From Clostridiales bacterium (GTDB taxonomy: Bacteria > Bacillota_A > Clostridia > Christensenellales > Borkfalkiaceae), in the NCBI GenBank assembly GCA_015055785.1, contig SVHQ01000017.1:1-16532 (forward strand): a stretch of 16,532 nt of DNA. Direction: 5' to 3'. A program made the translations under genes and the position numbers. This document shows, in pieces, positions 4,910-11,433 of this stretch (the stretch's first letter is position 1; each line of letters opens with the position of its first letter). The notes beneath the pieces are model-generated. The model did not search any database, had not been told where the DNA came from, and saw only the letters and a program-made list of their open reading frames with translations.

Positions 4910-7789
4910 TTATTCCATAATCTTTTTGGAGAAGAGGTAATAGAAGAAAGTAAACACAAGAATATTTGCGGCATAAATAATAGGAATAATAACGTATGCG
5001 CATAATTGTGCAGGATCGGACATCTGAGCTTGGCTATATACAGCGATCATTGTTACGATAATCATTGCAATGACGAACAGTATGGCGGAAGTCAAGAGAT
5101 AGGAAGGATTCTTCTTAATCCTTGCGTTAGGTCTATAGCCATATGCGTAAAGAACAACGCAGGTCAAGAATGCAACAAATCCAAGTCCGAAACCAATTGC
5201 CGGATAGGCAGGGGAAACCTTAAGAACGTCTTGAAGGAAAAAGACTACAAGACTTTCAAAAGCCACAATACAGAACATGATTAATGCGGATTTATAAAGC
5301 GTTTTACCTACGTTATAGGTGTTAGCAGTATGTCTGTTCTTTGTAGAAATAATCGTGGAATCTCTTTGAGGAATGGAGGAGGATTGGTCCTGCATGTTCA
5401 CGGTATTTAGCTTGATGTTTTCAACTTGAGCACGCGCATAAAGATTATTGGTAGAATGCGAGGTGTTGTTGAAGGGCTCTGATTGAGGAGGTTGCTCGTT
5501 GTAAGCGGAAGCCTGTTGCATACCGTTAGCAAAGTTTGCATTTCCAAAATATGCAGGATTGGTGATTTGACGAACGTTGAATTCGTGAATATGTTCGTTC
5601 AATTCACGTTCTCTTTGAAGGAGTAAGCGTTCTCTTGCATCCAATTCGGAAATTCTTGCATGGAATCCAGATTCCGATTCCATAGATTGTTTATGCAAAT
5701 GTATACGTTCTTGTTCTACTTGTTTTTTTTCTGCTTCAAATTTCGAAAGGGCAGCTTCAAATTCTGCTTTTTCTTTTTTAAATTCGGTGGCTTGTTCTTC
5801 ATATTGTGCGCGTTCTGCATCTAAATCAGCACGTTCTGCTTCCAATTTTTCAAGGTTTTCATTGAATAATTTCACTTGAGCGTTATAGGATGCAAGTTTG
5901 TCTGCGAAGTCAAATTGTTGCGCAGAAAGGGCATTTTTACGCGTTACAAACTCCATTTGCTGTTGATTATAAATAGCTTGGCGTGTAGCCAAATCTTTTT
6001 GTTGTTCTTGTAACGATTCTAAATCTACTTGCAATTGATCGGTGTTTTCTTGTAAAGCCGCTTCTCTTGTCTGTAAATCTTCTAAACGGCGCTGTATTTC
6101 TTCGGAGGAAGCCGTTGCTTCTGTTTGCGTGTTTTCCAAAGAACGCTGTTTTTCGCCTAAGGAATATTCCTGCTGGGTGATTTCGTAGGCTTTCTTGTCA
6201 ATTTCTTCGCGTTCAAGACGTAAATCTTCTTGCAAAATGCGTAATTTTTCTTTTTCTTCTTCCAAAGCCGCTTTTGCATCTTCCAAAGCCTGATTATCAG
6301 AACGAAGGGTGTCGCGTTCAACCTCTAAAGTTTGCAGTTTGTTCTGTAATTCAGAACGTTCGCTTTCCATGGCAATACGATCATCTTCCAGTCTGTTGCG
6401 TTCTTCCGTTAAAGCATTTCTTTCGGACGCCCAAGAATCATAGGCTTGTTGGTATTCAGCTTCTTTTTCTTCTAGTTCTTTTTTCTTTCGCTCTAACTCA
6501 TAAACAGCAGAGGAGTTAGATTTTTCGGAATTTTTAATGTTTTCAGAAATTTCATTTAAGCTTTCTTCTTTTTCCAGTAACGCTTTTTCACGTTCTTCTA
6601 ACTGACGTTGACGTTCGTCGCTTGCTAAAGTTTTTGCTTCAAATTCACGCTTTTCTGCGTCCAATTTTTCCTTTTGTGTTTCAATTTGAGCCATTTGAGA
6701 ACGAAGTTCTAAAGAGCGGTTGTAAAATTCAGTTGTTTTTCCTTCGTATTCCGATTTTAACAGCTGAATAGTGTTTTCTTGGGAAGTAAGGGCGGAATTT
6801 AAGGAAGCGATAATCGATTTTTTATCGTCCAATTCAGCTTGGATTGTAACAAGTTCCGCTTTTGCTTCTGCTAATTCTTCATTATTGGCTTGCTGAGAGG
6901 AAAGCATTTGTGCTTGTTGTTCAAGTTCGGCGTTTTTTGTTTCTAATGCGGAAATATTCTCTTTTGCGATAGCCAATTCACTTTCTTTGTCTTGGAATGC
7001 AGTCTGTTGTGCTTCTAAAAGTTCTTTTAAACGCAAAATTTCAGCGTTTTGACGTTCTAATTCCGCTTTAGCATCTCCAATTTCGCGTTCTTTTTCCGCA
7101 AGTTCGATTTCTTTTGCGTCAATTTCGCCTTGTTTTTGGCTAAGCGTTAATTCTTTTTCTTCCAATTCCTTACGCTGTGCGTCGATTTTTTCGCGTAATT
7201 CAGTGATGTCGGTTTTTTGGGAAGATAAAGAGGAGCTCTGTGCCGATAACAAAGAGCGTTCACGATTTAATTCATTTTTAAGATTATTTAAAGCGGTTTT
7301 TTCGTCTTCAAGAGCTGCTTCACGTGCGGCAAGTGCGCGCTTTAATTCCAATAATTCTTTTTGTTTATCGGTGATAAAAGAGAAATCGTAGTGCGATTCG
7401 CCGTCGGAAATAAGACTATCAATAATTGTACGCGAAAATTCCCATTCAGAAAGGTTTTGTTCGGTGACCTTTTTGCCTAAATCGGTGAGTGAGAAATATT
7501 TTCTTCTGCCGCCGTTTGAATAATCGCCGTAATAAGAAGTAACGTACTTTAAAGACTCCAAACGCTTTAACGCGCTGTAAAGGGTGGGTTGTTTTAAGGA
7601 ATACATGCCGCCGCTTTTCTTTTCGATTTCGGCAATGATGTCATATCCGTATTTATCGCCGTCGTAAAGACTACGCAAAATAATCGTGTTGATATGACCG
7701 CGAATTAAATCGGAACTGATATCTAAAATCTGTTCTTCGCCGCCGGTTAAAGAATCGTCCTGTTCTATGGTCTTATTAGTGTTTTCCAT
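4910..7789 (-). CDS. Membrane-anchored PadR-type DNA-binding protein with very long coiled coil
   Basis: A 959-residue protein of unusual layout. Residues about 28-115 are a PadR-type winged helix (LRSLYDGDKYGYDIIAEIEK, then SLKQPTLYSALKRLESLKYV, then the GGRRKYFSLTDLGKK wing). Residues about 140-735 are almost pure coiled coil, rich in Glu, Lys, Gln, Leu and Ala. A polar Asn/Gln/Ser-rich linker (about 735-830) leads to four hydrophobic helices near 833-853, 861-884, 897-919 and 930-953, with a basic loop between helices 2 and 3. PadR proteins are normally small soluble repressors of 100-200 residues, so a membrane-tethered version on a long rod is atypical. AGGAGGA lies 6-7 bases before the ATG. 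It has its own consensus promoter and two inverted repeats in the leader that may allow autoregulation. Function unknown; a DNA-to-membrane tether or membrane-sensing regulator are inferences. Confidence 0.85.
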   Translation of the reverse strand: MENTNKTIEQDDSLTGGEEQILDISSDLIRGHINTIILRSLYDGDKYGYDIIAEIEKKSGGMYSLKQPTLYSALKRLESLKYVTSYYGDYSNGGRRKYFSLTDLGKKVTEQNLSEWEFSRTIIDSLISDGESHYDFSFITDKQKELLELKRALAAREAALEDEKTALNNLKNELNRERSLLSAQSSSLSSQKTDITELREKIDAQRKELEEKELTLSQKQGEIDAKEIELAEKEREIGDAKAELERQNAEILRLKELLEAQQTAFQDKESELAIAKENISALETKNAELEQQAQMLSSQQANNEELAEAKAELVTIQAELDDKKSIIASLNSALTSQENTIQLLKSEYEGKTTEFYNRSLELRSQMAQIETQKEKLDAEKREFEAKTLASDERQRQLEEREKALLEKEESLNEISENIKNSEKSNSSAVYELERKKKELEEKEAEYQQAYDSWASERNALTEERNRLEDDRIAMESERSELQNKLQTLEVERDTLRSDNQALEDAKAALEEEKEKLRILQEDLRLEREEIDKKAYEITQQEYSLGEKQRSLENTQTEATASSEEIQRRLEDLQTREAALQENTDQLQVDLESLQEQQKDLATRQAIYNQQQMEFVTRKNALSAQQFDFADKLASYNAQVKLFNENLEKLEAERADLDAERAQYEEQATEFKKEKAEFEAALSKFEAEKKQVEQERIHLHKQSMESESGFHARISELDARERLLLQRERELNEHIHEFNVRQITNPAYFGNANFANGMQQASAYNEQPPQSEPFNNTSHSTNNLYARAQVENIKLNTVNMQDQSSSIPQRDSTIISTKNRHTANTYNVGKTLYKSALIMFCIVAFESLVVFFLQDVLKVSPAYPAIGFGLGFVAFLTCVVLYAYGYRPNARIKKNPSYLLTSAILFVIAMIIVTMIAVYSQAQMSDPAQLCAYVIIPIIYAANILVFTFFYYLFSKKIME

Positions 7790-7810
7790 AGTTTCCTCCT
7801 GCTTATTCTG

Positions 7811-7835
7811 TCTGACAAAGTAGTTGTTTGTCAGA
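7811..7835. promoter_or_regulatory. Inverted repeat in the leader of the PadR/coiled-coil gene
   Basis: TCTGACAAA (7811-7819) and TTTGTCAGA (7827-7835) are perfect 9-bp arms separated by 7 bases, 22 bases upstream of the start codon. This could be an autoregulatory operator or an mRNA hairpin next to the ribosome binding site. Its left flank reads TGTCTGACA, the same 9-mer found twice upstream of sigK. Confidence 0.5.
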
Positions 7836-7860
7836 AATAATCGATTTATCGAACTCCTTA

Positions 7861-7891
7861 TAAAACAAGGGATGCAAGCATCTATGTTTTA
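7861..7891. promoter_or_regulatory. Nested inverted repeat at the predicted transcription start
   Basis: TAAAACA (7861-7867) and TGTTTTA (7885-7891) flank GATGC-AA-GCATC (7871-7882), a near-symmetric 31-bp element. It overlaps the expected start (about 7893-7894) of the minus-strand PadR/coiled-coil transcript, a common place for repressor operators. Confidence 0.5.
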
Positions 7892-7900
7892 CATATTTAT

Positions 7901-7929
7901 AGTATATCACAAATATGGTAATATGTCAA
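7901..7929 (-). promoter_or_regulatory. Consensus promoter of the PadR/coiled-coil gene
   Basis: On the minus strand: TTGACA (7929-7924), 17-base spacer, TATACT (7906-7901), with TGA before the -10 (extended -10). The leader is about 105 bases. The -35 overlaps a sequence like the sigK-upstream boxes: TATGTCAACAATA at 7922-7934 matches TATGTCAAACATA at 11 of 13 positions. Confidence 0.85.
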
Positions 7930-8022
7930 CAATATATATCAAAAAACTGTTAAATATGTAAAATAATTTTCTATTTTGTCGAAAAAATTTTAATGCATTT
8001 ATATTACGACGTGTTTGTATAA

Positions 8023-8051
8023 TTGACTTTTCTTGGCGAAAAAGTTATAAT
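8023..8051 (+). promoter_or_regulatory. Consensus promoter placed for a leaderless transcript
   Basis: TTGACT (8023-8028), 17-base spacer, TATAAT (8046-8051). Only six bases separate the -10 from the ATG at 8058, so transcription should begin at or next to the start codon. Confidence 0.85.
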
Positions 8052-8057
8052 ATTTTT

Positions 8058-8807
8058 ATGGGTATCTATGAACATATTGAAAAATTTAATATTAAATATT
8101 GTGATTGTGATTTCAAGGATGAAATCAAAGCTTCCATAACTTTATCCTTAATGGAAGAAGCGGCGTGTGCCAGTGCTGATGAATTGGGGTTTGGTTATGC
8201 ATATTTGAAACCGAAGGGGTATGCTTTTATGGTTTCGAATAATTGTTTTGAATTTTTGCAGCCTATTTCTTTAGGTGATGAGATTTTTGTAAAGACTTGG
8301 CCATTGCAGCCTTCGCATGTTATTTTCGGCAGAGAATATCAATTTGTGAATGGTCAAGGGGAAGTGTTGTTGAATGCAAGTTCCCGTTGGTGTTTAATTG
8401 ATATGAACACGGGAAGAATTTTGCAGTCGAAAGTCATCGAGAATCAAGATTATTCTACGTATAATACCAAAAAAGTATTTGAAAAGGTCAATTGGAAAAT
8501 TCCAACTTTTTTACCCGAAGAAGGGACCTTGAAATTTACAATCAAAATTGCGAATTCGGAATACGACCACAATATGCACGTTAATAACACAAAATATGCC
8601 GATTATTGCTTGAATTGTTTCTCTGTTGCGGAATTGGCTTGTAAGAGGTTGAAGAGATTTTGTATTTCATATGTAAAACAATGTAAAGAAGGCGAGGTAT
8701 TACGTTTTTATTTAAAGGAAACGGAAGAAAAGGGCGTGTATTTAGCGCACGGTTTTAATGAAAACGATGAAATTGTAGTGCAATCGCAAATTACGTTCGA
8801 GGAATAA
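8058..8807 (+). CDS. Acyl-ACP thioesterase (FatA/FatB-type double hotdog)
   Basis: A 249-residue protein matching bacterial acyl-ACP thioesterases in length and motifs. The first hotdog half starts with a substrate helix region (SLMEEAACASADELGFG) and contains SSRWCLIDMNTGRI, the family's usual strand. The second half has EYDHNMHVNNTKYADYCLN, the catalytic region with Asp, Asn and His of the HxNN type. It releases free fatty acids from acyl carrier protein in the cytosol and so affects membrane lipid supply. No ribosome binding site precedes the ATG, and the promoter lies directly against it; the N-terminus matches the family, so this start is real and translation is probably leaderless. The ArgJ-like gene follows after 24 bases, likely on the same transcript; any functional link is unclear. 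Confidence 0.85.
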   Translation: MGIYEHIEKFNIKYCDCDFKDEIKASITLSLMEEAACASADELGFGYAYLKPKGYAFMVSNNCFEFLQPISLGDEIFVKTWPLQPSHVIFGREYQFVNGQGEVLLNASSRWCLIDMNTGRILQSKVIENQDYSTYNTKKVFEKVNWKIPTFLPEEGTLKFTIKIANSEYDHNMHVNNTKYADYCLNCFSVAELACKRLKRFCISYVKQCKEGEVLRFYLKETEEKGVYLAHGFNENDEIVVQSQITFEE

Positions 8808-8831
8808 AAGTAGGATAAGGAAGGTTTTATA

Positions 8832-10037
8832 GTGGCAAGGAAAAATGGTGTAAACCGCGAACTGTATCCAATTGAAGGGGGTGTTTGTGCTCCCGAGGGG
8901 TTTCTGGCTGGAGCTGTTTGTGCAGGTTTCATGCCGAATGTAAAAAGGAATGACCTCGCGCTGGTGGTCAGCGAAAAACGTTGTCCTGCGGCTTGCGTAT
9001 ATTCCACAAGCGCCGTAGTAGGGGCGCCCGTAACGGTTTCCAAACGGCATTTAAAATACGGACAATCGGTGGCAGTACTTATCAATAGTGGTGTCGCAAA
9101 CGTTTTTCAGCCAGACGGCGAAGTTTTATGTGAAAAAGTTTGTCAATCAGTGGCAAACTTGATTAAATGCGACCGAGCGGACGTTTTAATTGCTTCGACT
9201 GGTAAAATTGGCAAAAAATTATCTTTAACTACTTTTGAATCGGTTTTAAAACCCTTAGCGAATAGTTTATCTGCTAACGATAGCGCTAGTTTTTCAGCGG
9301 CGCAAGCAATTATGACGACGGATAAAAGGGCAAAACAGCTTTCTTATAGCTTCCAATTGGGAGATTTTACTTGTAAAATCGGCGCGATTTTTAAGGGGAA
9401 CCAAAGAGTGAGTCCGCGCATGGCGACGACGTTAGGGGTAATTACAACGGACGTAAATATTTCTTCGGAGATGTTACAGCGTGCCTTTTCTACAGTGGCG
9501 AAAGATACTTTTAATTTATTGGATATAGATGGTGTTGCTTCGCCGAACGATATGTTTTGTATTATGGCGAACGGCAGAGCGGGCAATTGCAAAATTGAAA
9601 CGATGGACACCGAATATAAAAAGTTTTCTTTTATACTTCAAGAATTTGCGATTAAAATTTGTAAAATGATTGCAAAAGAAGGAGGACATGAAAAGCTATT
9701 GGTGTGCCGTGTGCAAGGAGCAAAATCAAAGCAAGCCTCTCGTGCAATTGCGAAAAAGATAGCCTCGTCTAACGAATTGAAGAAAGCTATATTTGAAAAC
9801 AGAATGGATAGAGAGACGCTGTGTTGTGCAATTGTGGATGCGGGAGCAACGGATGATTTTTCTGCTTTAACGATATCTATAAAATCATCAAAGGGAAAAA
9901 TTGTTTTCTTTGAAGAAAATCAAGCACTTATGTTTTCCGAGATGATTATGGAAGAGCTTTTGAATGTGGAGGAGGTTGAATTGACCGTCGATTTATCAAA
10001 GGGTAATTTTGCCTCGGTTGCTTTTTCGGGTATTTAA
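8832..10037 (+). CDS. Divergent ArgJ-like protein (glutamate/ornithine N-acetyltransferase family)
   Basis: A 401-residue protein of ArgJ length and domain order. Family features kept: GGVCAPEGF near the start, the oxyanion-hole Thr-Gly in ASTGKIG, and the self-cleavage region MATTLGVITTD with Thr199 as the likely nucleophile, so autoprocessing into alpha and beta chains is possible. Others are changed: GNANACTG reads GVANVFQPDG, HPNMATM reads SPRMATT, the NWGR motif of the beta chain is replaced (ENRMDRETLCC), and the usual C-terminal NxxYRT/S end is absent (ends VAFSGI). ArgJ transfers acetyl from N-acetylornithine to glutamate in arginine synthesis; these losses suggest altered substrate or activity. 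It starts at GTG, 7 bases after AAGGAAGG. No other arginine gene is adjacent apart from carAB downstream, which is separately promoted. Confidence 0.75.
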   Translation: MARKNGVNRELYPIEGGVCAPEGFLAGAVCAGFMPNVKRNDLALVVSEKRCPAACVYSTSAVVGAPVTVSKRHLKYGQSVAVLINSGVANVFQPDGEVLCEKVCQSVANLIKCDRADVLIASTGKIGKKLSLTTFESVLKPLANSLSANDSASFSAAQAIMTTDKRAKQLSYSFQLGDFTCKIGAIFKGNQRVSPRMATTLGVITTDVNISSEMLQRAFSTVAKDTFNLLDIDGVASPNDMFCIMANGRAGNCKIETMDTEYKKFSFILQEFAIKICKMIAKEGGHEKLLVCRVQGAKSKQASRAIAKKIASSNELKKAIFENRMDRETLCCAIVDAGATDDFSALTISIKSSKGKIVFFEENQALMFSEMIMEELLNVEEVELTVDLSKGNFASVAFSGI

Positions 10038-10099
10038 GCACAACTATGTTTTTTTATATAAAGAATTTATATAAATTAAAAAGAACGGCCGTTGAAACG

Positions 10100-10128
10100 T
10101 TGACAACTTAAAAGGGTTGTGTTATAAT
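10100..10128 (+). promoter_or_regulatory. Full-consensus promoter of the small ORF/carAB leader
   Basis: TTGACA (10100-10105), 17-base spacer, TATAAT (10123-10128), both hexamers perfect, with TGT before the -10. A 10-bp palindrome AACGGCCGTT (10084-10093) lies just upstream of the -35 and could be an operator. I saw no other promoter between here and carA. Confidence 0.9.
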
Positions 10129-10151
10129 ATAGTGCAATAGGCAGGTAGGAT

Positions 10152-10274
10152 ATGTTTTTTACAGAAAAGTATGAAAAACTCAATATGGCAACAAATATCG
10201 CGGAGAATACGGCAAGTGTTATCGGCGCTTCTGTTGGTTTTCTTATTTTTCAATTATTTTTTCAAATGGACTGA
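10152..10274 (+). CDS. Small 40-residue protein or leader peptide with hydrophobic C-terminus
   Basis: An ATG 24 bases after a perfect -10 opens a 40-codon frame: MFFTEKYEKLNMATNIAENT, then a hydrophobic stretch (SVIGASVGFLIFQLFFQ) ending MD. The C-terminal half could span the membrane once. A purine-rich AGGTAGGA precedes the ATG, but its spacing is poor (best pairing AGG at 10143-10145), so the ribosome binding site is only moderate. The stop codon lies inside the 5' arm of a terminator hairpin, and carA begins 76 bases downstream. It may be a small membrane protein, or a leader peptide whose translation controls read-through into carAB. I do not recognise the sequence. Confidence 0.55.
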   Translation: MFFTEKYEKLNMATNIAENTASVIGASVGFLIFQLFFQMD

Positions 10275-10298
10275 TTTTTTGAATCAGTCTTATTTTTT
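10269..10298 (+). terminator. Terminator or attenuator upstream of carA
   Basis: GACTGATT (10269-10276) pairs perfectly with AATCAGTC (10282-10289) around a 5-base loop, followed by TTATTTTTT. The stop codon of the 40-codon frame (10272-10274) is inside the 5' arm, so a terminating ribosome would cover the arm and block hairpin formation. Confidence 0.8.
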
Positions 10299-10350
10299 AT
10301 AAAAAAGTAAATAATAAGAAAAAAATACAAAGAAAATAGAGGGTTGTATT

Positions 10351-11433
10351 ATGAAAAAGAAAAAGGTGTATTTGACGTTACAAAACGGCGCAGTATTCCA
10401 AGGCTACGCCTTTGGCTCGGATGGCGACATTAGCGGTGAACTTGTTTTTTCAACTGGTATGGTCGGTTATATCGAAACGCTTACCGATCCTTGTAATTTT
10501 GGACAGATTGTGGTACAAACGTTTCCTTTGATTGGGAATTACGGAATGATGTCTAAGGATGTGGAAAGTAAAAAAGCGTGGGTTTCAGCTTACGTGGTTC
10601 GTGAAATTTGCGATAATCCCTCTAATTTCCGTATGGAAAGCGATTTGGAGAGCTATTTAAAAGAACAGGGTGTTGTTGGTATTTATGGCGTAGATACTCG
10701 TCAAATTACAAAAATACTCCGTGAAGAGGGTGCGATGAATGCACGAATAAGTACACATGCATTAAACGAAGAAGAAATAAAAGCTCTTGCGGATTATAAG
10801 ATTGAAAATGCTGTGGAGCAGGTTTCAGAGAAGGACAAAGCTTTTTACCAAGCACAAGATGCGAAATATACGGTAGCTTTATGGAATTTCGGTGCAAAAC
10901 ATAGCACGATTAAGAATTTACTTGCGCGCGGTTGTAACGTAATCAGTATGCCAGCAAATTCCACAGCGGATGAAATTTTACAAACGGGTGCGCATGGCGT
11001 TATGCTTAGTGACGGACCAGGAGATCCCAAAGCGAACGCAACGGCTATTACAGAAATTAAGAAATTAATGGGTAAAAAACCTATCTTCGGGGTTGGGTTA
11101 GGGCATCAAATGGTCGCACTTGCTATGGGCGCAGATACTGTAAAAGCAAAATATGGTCATCGAGGCAGCAATCAACCCGTTCGTTGCGAAAAATGTGAAA
11201 AAGTTTATATTTCCACACAAAACCACGGCTATGAAGTGGTAAGAGATACAGTTAAAGAGGGTTTTGTGAAGTTTGTAAACGTAAACGATAATTCTTGTGA
11301 GGGGATTGATTACGACGAATATAAAGCTTTTACCGTGCAATTTGCCCCTGAATGCTGTGATATCGGTATGCCTGAAAATCCCTTGTATAAAAAATTCTTT
11401 GCGATGATGGAAAAGGAGAACGAAAATGCCTAA
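10351..11433 (+). CDS. carA: Carbamoyl-phosphate synthase small subunit with inactivated glutaminase site
   Basis: A 360-residue CarA with both domains. The N-terminal part has FSTGMVGYIETLTDP, FPLIGNYG and GVDTRQITKILREEGAMN. The class I amidotransferase domain has LSDGPGDP, GHRGSNQPV and STQNHGYEV. CarA normally hydrolyses glutamine and passes ammonia to CarB. The nucleophile motif GxCLGHQ instead reads GVGLGHQ, so Gly249 replaces the catalytic Cys, and QYHPE reads QFAPE, so Ala332 replaces the catalytic His; Glu334 remains. Glutaminase activity should be lost, as in ammonia-dependent CPS I, where the Cys is also missing. AGAGGG precedes the ATG by 7 bases. It overlaps carB by 8 bases, indicating translational coupling. 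It is otherwise full length and well conserved, so it is probably not a decaying gene. Confidence 0.92.
   Translation: MKKKKVYLTLQNGAVFQGYAFGSDGDISGELVFSTGMVGYIETLTDPCNFGQIVVQTFPLIGNYGMMSKDVESKKAWVSAYVVREICDNPSNFRMESDLESYLKEQGVVGIYGVDTRQITKILREEGAMNARISTHALNEEEIKALADYKIENAVEQVSEKDKAFYQAQDAKYTVALWNFGAKHSTIKNLLARGCNVISMPANSTADEILQTGAHGVMLSDGPGDPKANATAITEIKKLMGKKPIFGVGLGHQMVALAMGADTVKAKYGHRGSNQPVRCEKCEKVYISTQNHGYEVVRDTVKEGFVKFVNVNDNSCEGIDYDEYKAFTVQFAPECCDIGMPENPLYKKFFAMMEKENENA

Noticed and set aside
4767..5003. 78-codon minus-strand frame
   Set aside because: It overlaps the end of the PadR/coiled-coil gene, its terminator and the parS-like site in another frame, and has no ribosome binding site.
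7316..7331. Second parS-like sequence with a CACGTG core inside the PadR/coiled-coil gene
   Set aside because: Only about 12 of 16 positions match the parS consensus and it lies in coding sequence; treated as chance.
10049..10078. A/T-only repeat TTTATATAAA twice after the ArgJ-like gene, considered as a terminator
   Set aside because: The stem would be purely A-T and is not followed by a T-run; I could not support a termination role.
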